NCBI GenBank assembly: GCA_024220505.1 | Contig: JAKZZE010000002.1 | Location: forward strand, 620,001 to 684,000 | DNA from: Rhizopus arrhizus | Lineage: Eukaryota > Mucoromycota > Mucoromycetes > Mucorales > Rhizopodaceae | Direction: 5' to 3' | Length of the DNA: 64,000 nucleotides | Shown: positions 48,901-61,423 of the stretch, in pieces | How positions within the stretch are numbered: position 1 is the stretch's first letter | Layout of the letters: the number at the start of each line of letters is the position of its first letter | The notes under the pieces: model-generated | The model's input: only the letters and a program-made list of their open reading frames with translations | The model's database searches: none | What the model was told of the DNA's origin: nothing | Translations under genes and position numbers: made by a program

Positions 48901-51209
48901 AACCGAGAGTTTTTGATTTTGGAATAGAATTTAATGCTGTAGTACTTGAGCTTGCAGACACAGTGTTTTGCTTCTTATCGGTACTGCTGATTTTATGATG
49001 CCATTGAAAAACAGATTCTTCAAAACCGACGCGGGCTAATACAGTTTCAGGCGAGATGCCATCGGGAACTTCAACAGGCTCATTATTTATATTCATGTTT
49101 ACATCAGGCTCATCCAGATATTTTATAATACGGTTCAGATGGACTTTGGATTCAGAAATGATCATAATAGCTGTAGGAACGAAGTGCAATGGACCTCGGA
49201 GCATCTCGAAAAGAGAGATACTCACAAAAGCAACACTAGCTGTCAATTCGTTACCAGCAACTTTGGTATACCACACAAAGGTAACAACAGTTACAAGCAC
49301 CGGTACATAGGACGAAACAACGATAATTGTAATTTCAAGCATTATCACTCTGATCAACTGAGATATTTCAATATTACGAGAAGATTTGACTTTTTGGTTC
49401 CATTGCTTTTCCCAGGTAAAATACTTGACCATTCGAATCCCTTGAAGCAGTTCATTCAAAAGATCATTACGCTTATCTCTAGCCGATGACAGTGATTTAT
49501 ATTTATCACTGTAAAATTTTGATAAAGTAGTAGTAACAGGGAACGATAAGATCATGATTCAAAGCCCAACTAAAGCAGCAGTTCCAAGAAGTTGATACAG
49601 ATAGAACACGCCAACAGCAATTTGAAGAGGAGCATTGTATATCATCTAGTAAATTTGTTAATGTTTAGAACAACGACATAAAGCAAAACAGGAAAATGTA
49701 GCCTACATGGATGATTACGGGTACATTGGATAATTGCCCTGCATCAACGCTCATCAGATTATTAATCTTGCCAACACTGCTGAATTCTTTATCGTCATCA
49801 TCTTTTTCATCACCCTTTTCAGACTTCTCATTCACTTGACCAGACATTTCTTTTCTTGTCATTGTTTTTGCAAAGAGTTCAGCATCCAACATGATGAACA
49901 ATCGTACATTCCATCGACACCCGACCCAGAGCTGTGCTGAATCGAAAATAGATTTAAGTGCACTGGCAAGGAAGAGACCAAGGATATAGAAATAAGCACT
50001 TTTGATAGGTCTTCCTGCAGGATCTTCAAAATAACCCAAAAAAAGTTGTTGGAAGACAGGGCCAAGATAACCGATAAGATTTGCAGCTGTAGAATAGAGA
50101 AATTGAAGCCATATTTCCTTTTTGTTGGAACGATAAATACGACGGAGGATATCCTTACGGGAAATGAATTTGACTGTGTCAGTAAAGTCATTGTAAACTG
50201 ATTTTGCTTTATGCTGAAAGGTTAATGCATAAAGGTGATCACGAGTGATCGTGTTGTGGAATCCAAAGACAACTATTGGATTCATCTATGTCCAAAAAAA
50301 AAAGACTACATGTTAGAACTTCTTGTCATCTTATGCTAAAACTTTACCCATTGAAATGTTATCCATGAAAATACACTAGCCTTCGCCTCGGGACTCAACG
50401 GAAGATTCTATTACCAGCAAAAAATAAACTAAATTTCAGCTGGCCATGTTGTGAATCATATAACAATATGTGATAGCTTACATCTCGATAGATATTATCA
50501 TCCTTCACTTCAAATTTCTCATATCTATCACTCATCATGTCTTTAGGATGAAGAGGTTGAGGTGTTGTAACTGCAATCCAAACTAGAGCAAAGGATACGG
50601 CTGTGACCACACAATCCCAATTACGTACTGTACTGGCAGTCAACAAGTGATAGGTAGACTGTATCCAAGTGGCAGAGAATAAGAAACTAAAGACAAAGAT
50701 GTAATGACGGTCCTTGTAATGGCCCACTGAAGGTGATGCAAGTGCCAAGCCAAAGAAGACAAGCTTTAGCGCACGCACCAATTAGAACCATAGAGTTTGA
50801 AAAAAAAAAAAAAAAAAAGATATGTACTTACCCAGACGACACAGTAGACGATTAAATCTAAAAGAGTATATAGTTCATGGAAGTCACCAAGCGCATATCG
50901 GAAAGTTTCATATAACCAACCACCAAAAATAATTACAGTTAAAATTACTGTTGCTAATTTTCTTTCTTTAAGAGACACGGCTAGAGATTCGATTTCAGAA
51001 CTTGCAGCATACTTGTCCTGGTTTCGATATCTCGCAAAAGCTAAATATACAACAAAAAAACTATACAAAAACAAAATAAATAGACGATTGATTTTCTTTA
51101 ATGTTTATGTTCATACAAAGTAATACTTCCCAAGTAAATTGCTTCTTTATCCTGAATAGTTGAATTTGATGTGTTAAATCTTACAGTTCATATTATTTAC
51201 ATTTACCAT
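45951..51209 (-). CDS. ABCC-type (MRP) ABC transporter with an internal TGA
   Basis: Full-size ABC exporter of the multidrug-resistance-protein group (fungal members move glutathione conjugates or drugs, often into the vacuole). Exons on the minus strand: 50832-51040, 50482-50763, 50348-50407, 49707-50285, 48486-49645, 47376-48430 and 45951-47314. A tentative 5' end adds 51127-51151 and the ATG alone at 51207-51209, giving about 1,578 codons. Layout: an N-terminal TMD0, TMD1, NBD1 (GATGSGKSS, LSGGQKQR, VLLDDCLSAVD), TMD2 and NBD2 (GRTGSGKST, FSQGQRQL, VIIMDEATASVD). In TMD1 an in-frame TGA (49559-49561) stands in the conserved LVGL-x-IMILSFP helix. All other splice joints and motifs are intact. 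Either a null allele or a sequence error. Confidence 0.85.
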
Positions 51210-52938
51210 TTATCAGATGGTGAGTAGACAAAAAAAATGGGACTTTTCGATAAAGAAAACTTATATGAAAAACTACAATCAGAATGTTCTTATAAAAAAA
51301 AAGGACTTCTCAAGTTACACTAGATAAATAGTATGCTCATACAATAAGAAGATTTGATTAATATGTTCGAAAATCAAACAGAGTACTTGATTACTGCTGT
51401 TATTTATTGCCAATTCGAGAAAAATTTCCCATTAAAAATAAGTTTTATCTCACATGAACCTCTAAACTATTTGTTGAAAATCTTATTTTGTTTTATTTGA
51501 TTAGATAAAATATGGCAACTGGTCAAACCTGCCTTTTGTTATATTTTATGCTAAAGTGAATAAAGAATTATGTGTGAAATGGAGAAAGTACATGAAAAAA
51601 CACATACCAAGATCCTTTATATGCTTTCTATACCGTTCATCGTATCATGTTGTTCATTAAAATTCTCACCATACGCTTCCTTTCATCTCTTTAAACTTCA
51701 TCATCCGATAGTTTTCTTCAATGGCCCCTTAATTCAGTTTACTTGAACCACTGTATAAAGAAATGTATTGTTACGCGACATCGTGTAGCCCATATAAGCA
51801 GCGATGTTCAACATATGTAAAAGTTATCTTTAGAAACGCCATGTGCCCAATCAGAAAAAGTTTTGTCATCTGAACGTCTGATTGATCTTACAGAACTTGG
51901 AATATTGAGAGATTTAAATACCACCACCTTTTCAATAGACATTATTGATGCTTTTTTGAATTTTCATCTTCACCTTTGCACTCTCAAAAAGATTCCTATT
52001 TTTTTCTTCTCTCCTTTTGACGGCAAATCAAATAGTAAAAGGAATAGCTTCAATAGCATTAATAATAGTCATCGTCAGTAAGTTTCCTATCTTGAAAAAG
52101 TGGCACATCAGTTTGACTGTGAAATTTCATTTTTGTATTCACAACAAAGCGTACTAGAAATACCTTTGTGAATAAATAATCTCTTGCCTTTCACAAACTA
52201 TATCATTGACTATCAAAAAGATGTCGTATATATAATTTAATGCAAAAAAAAAAGAACAGAAAGAGCAAATAGTGTTGATGCTAATAAATCAATTTATAGA
52301 CAATATAAATTGCTTGATTTTTTTATGAAGCATGATTTAACTATTTCTTTGAGATGTGCATCCTTTTCTCAATCCTACTTATCAGAATAACTATATTTTT
52401 GATTATTTATGCCCTGATCAATTTGAATTATGCAAGCATATCTTTTCTGTTTAAAGTGAAATAGATATCTTACACTGCTAGAAAAGTTAACTGTCCAGTA
52501 ATCACAGTGTAAAAACAACAGTTGATTTAGCTGCTATTAGCAGTCTGGGATCACAAGAAGCTTATAATAGTATTACTTCTATCTTATCAAACGAGCTTTC
52601 ATTCTTCTGAAAAGCACAAGAACAATCCTGAAATTTTGAACGACAGAAAATTTGAATAGAATATAGTATAATGCCATCTCACTCAATTAGGTCCTTAACA
52701 GGCAATGTTTTCCAAAGATCCATAATTTAGTTTGCCTGCAATGGCTTAAAATGGGCGTTGTTCTTACTGTAATATCAGATAAACTAAATTTGTTTTTAAT
52801 CTAGTCAAATCATCCTGTCCTAATCACATCTTTCATGACCTTTGTGAACCCCGTCAAGCCTTAAATTTATACAAATGGTACAAGCAATCGTAATCTATTT
52901 TATTTTATCTTTTATATTTATTTTTGCTGTCACACAGT
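51210..52938. other. 1.7-kb spacer, no firm gene
   Basis: An open frame at 51863-52081 (+) reads SSERLIDLTELGILRDLN and IIDAFLNFHLHL; I cannot assign it. The rest is AT-rich, with the ABCC promoter at the left and the 3' flank of the DUF2009 gene at the right. Confidence 0.4.
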
Positions 52939-53451
52939 CTACCATCCACCACCATCAAAGCCAGTGAAACCCTAAGAAAAAATAAAAAGGATCAGTAACA
53001 CACACACATAAAATCAGCTAATCATTTGCTTACAGCCAACAAAAACACGGGAAAATATGGTTTCTTTTCAATTTGTGAACACCCTAAGGATTGTGAAAAA
53101 AATAATCAATGACAATGCTAAGCAATTATTTGTTGTAACCTACAATTCCATGCTGAAGTCAGTCTACCATCAATACAACTTCCAGCGTCGTAAAAGTTGT
53201 CAGCACCCGAGCCATCAAAAGCAAAACGGAAAAAGTCAGCTATCAAAAACACTTAATATTCATTGCATCTGCCTACAAAAAGTTTGTTTACCTAATATTG
53301 TCTTTTTACAAAGGTCTAAACTATCAAACTTTGATTCTATAAGTTCACGAATTCCAGCATTTTTAGCCAATTCATCAATTCTGTCAAGTGTAATACAGAT
53401 AGGGTTCAATATACGTGCCACTTGATTATACTAGAATATGGAAAAATGGGT

Positions 53452-53502
<51 letters not shown>

Positions 53503-55327
53503 TTGTCAATGAAAATCAGTGCGTTTGGTACATTTTTATCACCCAAGTGGATAACACTGCTACCAATCCAAGTGCCAGCTTTCTTTTGCGCCTTGAATAG
53601 AATGCGGTGCATTTCTCTTGATGTTGCAGGACAAGGTTGAACACGATGGAGACCTTGACCTGTGTGAGAGAGACGGTAAGGGTTTGAAGGAGAAAGTATA
53701 TCTTGATCTGCTAAAGTCCATAGCTTAAACATGTCATTCAAAATTTCACGCCAGAGCTTCAAGGTTTGATTGACGTAGATATACTGAGTCTCGTGATCGT
53801 GACTTAGACGATGGCCTTGATTTCCATAAGCAATAGACAGTGAATAGTCATTATCACTTTTATCCTTGGGATTGAAAAACTTTTCAAGATAGAAAATCAT
53901 TTTTTCGCATGGATCACTTCAATAATAATAAATAAACAATTAAATTGAACGAAACAAGGACTTACCGGTTGGATCTCAAGTAAGCATTGTTATCACCAAT
54001 ACTATACAGACAGTGTCTAATTTCATCAGCAGAAAGATATTTTGATTGATATTTTCTGCTCAAGATTTCAATACTCTTCTCTTTACGTTTTATCTCTGCT
54101 TGAATTTGAGGTCTCGTTTTGCCATCAGGTATGATTTCTTTTGTGGCCAAAAGCACAATGTCTTCATGTAGCACCTTCAAACCATTTTTTTCCTTCAAGA
54201 AGCTATAAACAGTCTTAATGGGCACAACGCAATCGAATCCTAGCATATCCTTTACTTCAGGAATCATAGAATCCTAATGACAACAGGTGTTATCCTAACC
54301 ACAATATGTATACTTATCCATTTAAACTTACGGACAGTAAATACATGAGTTTTCCATATGCAGAACGCATCTTTTCGGGATTCATGATCTTGTAACGACG
54401 ACCAATTTCAAAAATAGTTTGAAAGAATTCTTCGTTATCTTCAAAGCTTCGATCAGCAAATAATTCTTGGCCGCGCTTATAATCGCAAGATAAAACGACA
54501 CCTGTCAAGATGGCACAGAGCTCTTTAATTTGGTTAACAACCCGCTTTGCCTTGCCCATGTTGGAAGCATCATCAATTTTATCTTTTTTATAAATACATG
54601 AATACCTTTTTGACTGTATACATGGACTTATTTAAAAATTACCTGTATATTCTGTCACATTCAAAGCTGCCTCTAATCTATAATACATGTATTATTCAAC
54701 TGGCCATTTTAATTTTTCCTACAACTTACAGTCGCAAATACTTTCTCTCTTCCATCTGTAAACGTAAAGGAATATACTTTGCTCTATTTTCCATGATTTC
54801 TCCAATGTTAATATCCAAAGGTACAGTGGATTGTGGTTTTGCTTCAGCCTATTGCAACGTCATTTAGATTATCTTTTGCTTTTGGATATGTTCCCAATTA
54901 CATGCTCCTCGGTTGATTCTGCCCTTTCGCCTCTATTTTCTTCAGCGGTCTCACTGGCTTGTGTTGAGTATTCTTTACTTTTATGCGCTGCTCTTTTTCC
55001 AGTTCTGTGAATCATGCCTTTATATAAAGTTGAGTATAGGCTTGTTTAAAGTTGCGAAATTATGTTACCATGACAAACTTCACAAAAGGCTTCATTACAG
55101 TTTATACAAAAAGCAACTGCCTAATATTTCGTTAGAATTGAAAAAAGAACTGAACAAGTTTCCTTCCCAACCTCTTGATCTTTGCATTCTACACAAAACC
55201 CTTCTTTTGCCTCCTCTTCCGAAATATGAATACTAGGGTCTTGTTCAACATCTTCAGTGTCCATGATGGACACATTGTCTGATAAAATGTCTTCTAGTTG
55301 GTGCTTTTTATCTGCATCTATTGGCAT
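52939..55327 (-). CDS. UPF0652/DUF2009 protein with B-box zinc finger
   Basis: Conserved eukaryotic protein of unknown function. Exons: 55172-55327, 55069-55120, a linker exon near 54902-55018 whose boundaries are uncertain, 54730-54848, 54643-54677, 54332-54582, 53966-54273, 53502-53916, 53292-53430, 53144-53239, 53034-53083 and 52939-52971. The N-terminus forms a B-box-like finger: FCVECKDQE, AVAFCINCNEAFCEVCH, then in one reading GMIHRTGKRAAHK. The DUF2009 core shows CLYSIGDNNAYLRSN, RLSHDHETQYIYVNQTLKLW, RLSHTGQGLHRVQPCP, GSSVIHLGDKNVPNALIFID, DGSGADNFYDAGSCIDGRLT and a GFTGFDGGGW end. The intron after FIDK begins GT followed by about 45 A. Plant and animal relatives are uncharacterised, so no function is given. 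Confidence 0.85.
53455..53499. repeat. 45-nt homopolymer inside a DUF2009 intron
   Basis: A T run on the + strand, that is a run of A on the coding strand, starts directly after the intron's GT and fills most of the 71-nt intron (53431-53501). Confidence 0.9.
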
Positions 55328-55499
55328 CTTTTTATTTTTCTTGGAACAAAAAATAATGTACCAAAAGATTTAAATCTCAGAAAAACATTCTGTGGCGAAA
55401 GAATAGACGGTCACTTTTTTGTTCAGTTTCAAAAAAAAAAAAAAAGCTTTTAGAAATTATCTTTTTTTTTTATTATTTTTTTTTGCGACACTAATTCAA
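55328..55499. promoter_or_regulatory. Divergent promoter, DUF2009 / DBP3
   Basis: This 172-bp spacer lies between divergent ATGs, with A- and T-runs near 55,430-55,490. Promoter role inferred from position. Confidence 0.4.
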
Positions 55500-57115
55500 A
55501 TGTCTCCTTCAAAGATTGAAAAAGTATGTAGATTGATTTATTAAAAGAGTCAAGAACTAATTTTTTATTTGCATAGGCTGAAAAGAGAAAAAGAGAGGAA
55601 GAAGAAGTTTTAAAGGACAAGAAGAGCAAGAAGGAGAAGAAGGAGAAGAAGGACAAGAAGGAGAAGAAGAATAAGAAGGAAAAGAAGAGCAAAGAAGATA
55701 AAGAGCCCGAGAAGAAGGAAGAAGTTGAAGAAACAGAAAAGAATGTTGAAATCCTTGCTTCCTACAAATACGTACAAAGTAAGGAACTTTCAGCTCTTCC
55801 TCAAAGCACAGTTGATGACTATATGAAGAAGCACAACATTGACATTCAAGGTGATTTGAAGCTTCGACCTATTTTGGAATTCAAGCAAGCTGGATTACCT
55901 GCCAATATCTTGGAAGTTGTCAAAAACTTTGCCAACCCTACACCCATTCAGGCTGCTACTTGGCCCATCTCACTCTCTGGCCGTGATATTGTTGGTATTG
56001 CAGAGACCGGTTCCGGAAAGACACTTGCCTTTACTATTCCTGGTTTGGTTCATATTGCGAGCAAGTTGAAACGTGGAAAGAAGAATGGTAAGCCATCGAT
56101 GCTTGTTGTCTCTCCTACTCGTGAATTAGCCATGCAAAGTGCTGAACAAGCAGAGACGGCTGGTAAGGCTGTCGGTGTCAAATCCATCTGTGTCTACGGT
56201 GGTGTTGACAAGCAACCTCAACGTCGTGCTTTCCAACAAGGTGTTGATATTGTTGTAGCCACCCCTGGACGTTTGATTGATCTTATTAATGAAGGTGTTT
56301 GTGACCTGTCTGAGGTGTCATTCATGGTACTTGATGAAGCTGATCGTATGTTGGATGATGGTTTTGAAAACGACATCCGATCCATCATGGGATATTCACC
56401 CAAGGATCGTCAAACTTTGATGTTTTCTGCTACCTGGCCTGAAAGCATTCGTAAGCTTGCAAGTGATTTCTTAAACAACCCTATGCGTGTCACTATTGGT
56501 TCTCCTGACCTTGCTGCTTCTCAAAATATTCAACAGATTGTTCAAGTTGTTCAAAACCCTAGAGACAAGGAACGTCTTCTTGTTGACTTGTTGAAAAAGA
56601 TTCACAAAACAAGAAAGAATCGAGTCTTGATTTTTGCTCTTTATAAAAAGGAAGCGATGCGTGTTGAGAAATCATTAGAATACCATGGTTACAAGGTGAT
56701 TGGTATTCACGGTGATAAAAATCAAGCTCAACGTACAGAAGCTCTAAACTCTTTCAAGGATGGTTCTTATCCTTTGATGATTGCCACTGATGTTGCTGCC
56801 CGTGGTCTTGATATTCCTGATGTAGAATACGTTGTGAACTTGACTTTTCCCTTGACAATCGAAGCTTATATTCATCGTATTGGTCGTACAGGTCGTGGTG
56901 GTAAGAAGGGTACTGCCTACACTTTCTTTACTCCTGAAGACAAAGCTCATTCTGGTGAATTGATCAATGTGTTGAAACAAGCTAATATGAATGTACCTGA
57001 TGAATTACTCAAGTTTGGTACAACCGTCAAAAAGAAGGCACACAGTGCTTATGGTGCCTTTTTCAAGGATACGTCTGGAGAAGCACCCAAGGCGACCAAG
57101 ATCATTTTTGATTAG
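55500..57115 (+). CDS. DBP3: DEAD-box RNA helicase, DBP3-like
   Basis: ATP-dependent RNA helicase of ribosome biogenesis (yeast Dbp3 acts in pre-rRNA ITS1 processing in the nucleolus). Exons 55500-55523 and 55577-57115 give 520 residues. A short head is followed by a lysine-rich tract of KKEKK-type repeats (about 15-55), typical of Dbp3, then the Q motif region (PTPIQAATWPISL), Walker A AETGSGKT, PTRELA, ATPGRL, DEAD in VLDEADRML, SATW, then the RecA2 motifs GDKNQAQR, IATDVAARGLDIPDV and HRIGRTGRGG. The C-terminus (ELLKFGTTVKKKAHSAYGAFFKD then KATKIIFD) matches Dbp3. All catalytic motifs are intact. Start chosen because exon 1 supplies MSPSKIEK in phase. Confidence 0.95.
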
Positions 57116-58184
57116 ATTCATTTTTGCATCACATAATATAAACACTAATTATGCATAGAAGAAAAAAGGGGGAGAGGCTTAGATAGATATCATTCTTGAG
57201 CACATACTTATTTTTGTACAATAAATCCTTATTTACGTTTTATTTGATATACAAATGTATGATGATACTGTTCATTTATATGCCCAAGTTGTACGACTGA
57301 CGCATTCAATTCTTGTTGTGAATACTAATTTTAATTGGACAATAATCATAAATACTCAAGAGTCACTGTACTCTCTAGAAAAGAAAAAAGAAAAAAAAGA
57401 AAACAAAACGATTAAAGGATATTTATCACTGAAGGCGAATAATAGACTTCATCTAAATCTAATAGAAAGCATTTAATTCTTGTATAGCCATACTTTTAAA
57501 AGGCGATAAAGAACAAAAGCCTCGATTCTTGTTTCAGAGTACAGTCCAATGCTGAAAAGAAAAAAGGAAGGAATGATAGGTTGAGTGTTGATATAAAAAG
57601 AATAGAATGAATTCACATGAAAACTAAACAGTCTACACATTCTCTCTCTTTCTCTTTTATACAGTAAACCTTTACAAGTTTTATTTTCTCATAGTCAAAA
57701 GCATAACATAAAGTTGACATGATTTTTATTCATGTGAAAAAGAAAGTCATAAACCTGTTTAAAACAAGTGATTAAAAAGTTTATGTTTACCTATAAAATG
57801 CATAAATCAATTTATCCCCTCTTTTGAGCAAAATAATATAAGCTGTCCTACATTTCTTGATCTAACCAAATTATAAAATATGAAACAATTATCTTTTTTA
57901 AGTAGGAAAAACACTAAACTTACCCCCTCTCTCACTTTTTTTTTACAATGTTTTATAAACATTTTTTTTTCTTTATTTTGTATATAAAAGGGGGATGATG
58001 CAAATTATGAACATAAAGCAAATAAAAAAAAATAAAGAGGGGAGAAAGTAGTATGAAGGGGAGGGGTGGGGGATATAATACAAATTTTAATTTTTTTTTT
58101 TGTTTTTTTTGTTTTTTTTTTTTGTAGAGAAAAAAAAAAAAAAAGTAGGGTTATTATCCAAGGTATTTACAAACAATGCTATAA
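57116..58184. other. Convergent spacer, no gene
   Basis: Lies between the 3' ends of DBP3 (+) and the PHD-finger gene (-). AT-rich with several A- and T-runs near 58,080-58,145; no RNA gene or ORF of note. Confidence 0.5.
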
Positions 58185-59836
58185 TTAATTTAAAGGTTGC
58201 CAAAAGGGGCCATTATCAAACGAGAATTCAGAAAGTTCTTGTGAACAAATAGTGGAAGGCAAAGCTTCATAAAGAGATGACGATTGAGTTGAAGTATCAG
58301 GTTGAGTCATTGAATAGTTACTGCTACTGTAAACATGATGAGAATTCATTTTATACAAATAACAAAAAGACACTTACTTGTCTTCACATAAAAATACATC
58401 CGTTGCAATAGGTGAAAATAAATTATCTTTCAACTTTTGAAGATAAGCTAAATGGGATAAGATTTCAAAGCTTTCAGGATCAATCATCAAATTTTCTTGT
58501 TGATAGTCAAATGGATCACTAGCATAAATATGTTCTTTAGGTGTACTAACTTCGCTTGTACTGCAACTACTATAACGAGATTCAGATGAAGCATCAGACC
58601 AATCTTCAGGTGTGGTTGATCTTGAACATTCTTCATGTTTACTGACAGAGTTATCCTGAATGGGTTCAGGTAATGTGAGTTTCATATGAAGTGGTTGTTC
58701 TTCAACGTCCATAAAACTGATATCGTCATCATCATCCTCGTCATCTGAAGTTTCCTGAATAGCTGCCAAACGTTGACTTTTCATTTGTGCTTCATAACGC
58801 CATGTCATTGAACTAGGCAGTGGTTTATGAGGATTTCCAAGAGAAAGACAGCAAGGAGGACAACGATAGGATTCTTCAAGTGCTTCTTCATTTAGATTTA
58901 AACATTCTACATGCAACCAAGAAAGACAATCATCACACTGAACCATAGCACCAAATTCATCTTGAGGTGTACTACAAATACACTGAATCACATCTTCCTT
59001 CTTTTGATTATTTCTACACTTTATATCATCTTCAAACGTCATCTTTGTCTTGGGTGGTCTACCTGGACGACGGCGGTCTGCAGTACGGTTTACCAAATTA
59101 GGAATTGAGCGACCATCTACAAGTAAGTTTAGTAAAATATGCTTTATGCGCCTCCCCTTCTTTTTTTCATCCCCCCCCCTCCCTTTTTTGCCCTTTATTA
59201 CCTTCATTTGATTGTCTTTTCAAAGTGTTATTGTTATGCACTAAATGTTCAATCATAGCTGCTCCCAAATGTGATGATGGATGAGACTTGTTTTCTTGTT
59301 CATTAAAAGTGAATTGAATTGAATTATTTTCTTTATTGACAATTGTCTTTGTCTCGCAAGATACAAAGGTCAAATACTGCTTTAACAATTGGAGATGAAG
59401 CAATTGAGGCTTCTTTATTGGCCAATCAGAATTGGACACACTGGGTGTATCTGAATGCGATCCATTGAGTTTTTGGGTTGCCTTGGATAATGAACGTTTG
59501 AGTTGCCTAGCAATCGATCCAATATCTGATGAATGTCTTTGTTGTTTAGCTTCTTTGATTTGATTGGATCGTTTTAAAGAAATGCTAAAAATTTCTGATC
59601 TTGCATTGTTTTTCGTTATTTTCTTTAAATCCAAGTGCTTATTACTACAAAAGAGAGAAAAAAAAAAAGAATGGGTGTCAAAATTGTGTATCGTTGGACA
59701 AGCGTCCATTTTCCTTCTCTTTCTTTTATTTTCTTTTTTATACAAAAAAAAAATGATTTCATCATTTGATGATGACAAAAAAGAAAATAAAAGAAAGAAA
59801 AGGAAAATGTGTTTAAATAACTCACATTGATTTCAT
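58185..59836 (-). CDS. AT-hook and PHD-finger protein
   Basis: Likely chromatin-associated protein of about 444 residues. Exons: 59826-59836 (ATG plus 8 nt), 59202-59644, 58378-59116 and 58185-58326. The first exon is proposed because MKSI plus the acceptor TTTTGTAG at 59645 keeps phase; other ATGs between do not. Order: a basic Ser-rich N-terminal part (ARQLKRSLSKATQKL), an AT-hook (RRRPGRPPK), then a PHD finger with Cys4-His-Cys3 ligands (QCICSTPQDEFGAMVQCDDC, SWLHVEC, YRCPPC), an acidic stretch (DDEDDDDDISF) and a Ser/Thr-rich tail ending FWQPLN. PHD fingers commonly read histone H3 tails and AT-hooks bind AT-rich DNA. The specific orthologue is not recognised. Confidence 0.8.
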
Positions 59837-61388
59837 CTTCTTCTTTTTTGTTTATGTAAGAGAATAAAATGTATATTTTTTTTTAAAAAAAAAAAGAATA
59901 AAATAAAAGAGAAAGAAAGAAAAGAGAGAGAGAGAGAGAAAAGGGAAAAGAAAAAGGGAAAATCAACTAAGTCAAATTTGGGGTGGTGCGATTGAAATAA
60001 ATAAAGTTGCAACTTATTTGAAGCTGCACACATCCGAAAACCGTCATCCTAAATCGGTTGTTTAAAAAAACGGTGCAACCTAAAAGTCACATTTAATTTA
60101 CAACTTCTTCACACAAAAGGACTTGACCGATCAGCAAAAGAAAATCAAATAAATTGGATTAAATCAAAATAGCTTATTATTAGACTGAATTGGGATAATA
60201 AATAGGAAATGAAATAAGCTTTTTTTTTAAAAAAAAAAAAATAGCCACTTAATAACAAGAATTGATCTTCTTATCCAAATATAGCATGGGAATTTATTAC
60301 CCAAAATGATACAAGGGCATTAATTAAAACTAATCCTTTTTCTCTCTTTCCCTTTCCACCCCTTCTCAAAATGATTGAGCGCATTCAAAGTGTTGAGTGA
60401 ATTGAAAATATAAACCTATATTTAAATCTCAGCTTGGGGCGAATTTAAGATAACATGGGTCTTATTTTGGACACTTTTTGGGATCTTTTTTTGAGCTATT
60501 TTTTATTTTCTAATTGAGTAATAAAGAATTGATATACACCTAAACTTGAAACTACTCTTTAAAGTGTTCCTATCTATCATTTCACATAGAGTAACTTATT
60601 TACAATGCTGAATGATATCATTTGATCTGGCTCTCGGAAGCATAATCCCTTTTTGTAATGTTGGTTTCGGTTTTATTGTGATACAAGACTTTTATCTGCT
60701 TTTGAAAGAAAAAGAAGAAAAAGGGATGGTACATTATGCATACAGATTAAATCGATATTTAAAAAAATAAATGGTATTATTCATATTACACTGTCAGAAT
60801 TATTTACTTGGTTTTTATATACTTTTTTTAACCCACTTTTTCGGATAGTGAGCCGGTTACTAAGCACACCATTCTCTTTGTGTTTTGCTTTAGTGTAATT
60901 TCGGAAAGCAGCGGTCTCACTTCAGAGCAAACCTACAAAGAAAGCTTACCCTTTTGTCCTGTATTGGCGGAAGATTAAAAAGAACAGACAGTGAATATTA
61001 TCATTTTTCAAAAAGGATAGCTTGCTTGATTCCATTATCACTTTTGTTATCTCAATCACCAAAAGAAATGCTTCTCTTCCTTTCTTATTTCTAGCGTGTG
61101 CTTTGTGAATATGGTTCAATCGTGAAACTATAATATTTACTTTTTATTGGGCTTGGCTGCTTTGTACTATATAAACGATTTGTTTTCATGCTATTATGTG
61201 TAACATTTTCATCTAAAAGAAAGAGTGCACAATAATAATAATAAAAAAGAAACTAGAAAGACAAGTTTCCTCTTGAAATGTATTGTTCTTTGGTAAGATT
61301 TTATTACATGAGAATAGATAATTTTATACAAGTCTTTATCAACTACATACAAAATAAAATTATAATTCTATGCATATCCAAACTCTGT

Positions 61389-61423
<35 letters not shown>

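Noticed and set aside
51863..52081. 72-codon plus-strand frame as a gene
   Set aside because: A faint resemblance to helical transposon-associated proteins could not be supported by motifs or exons.
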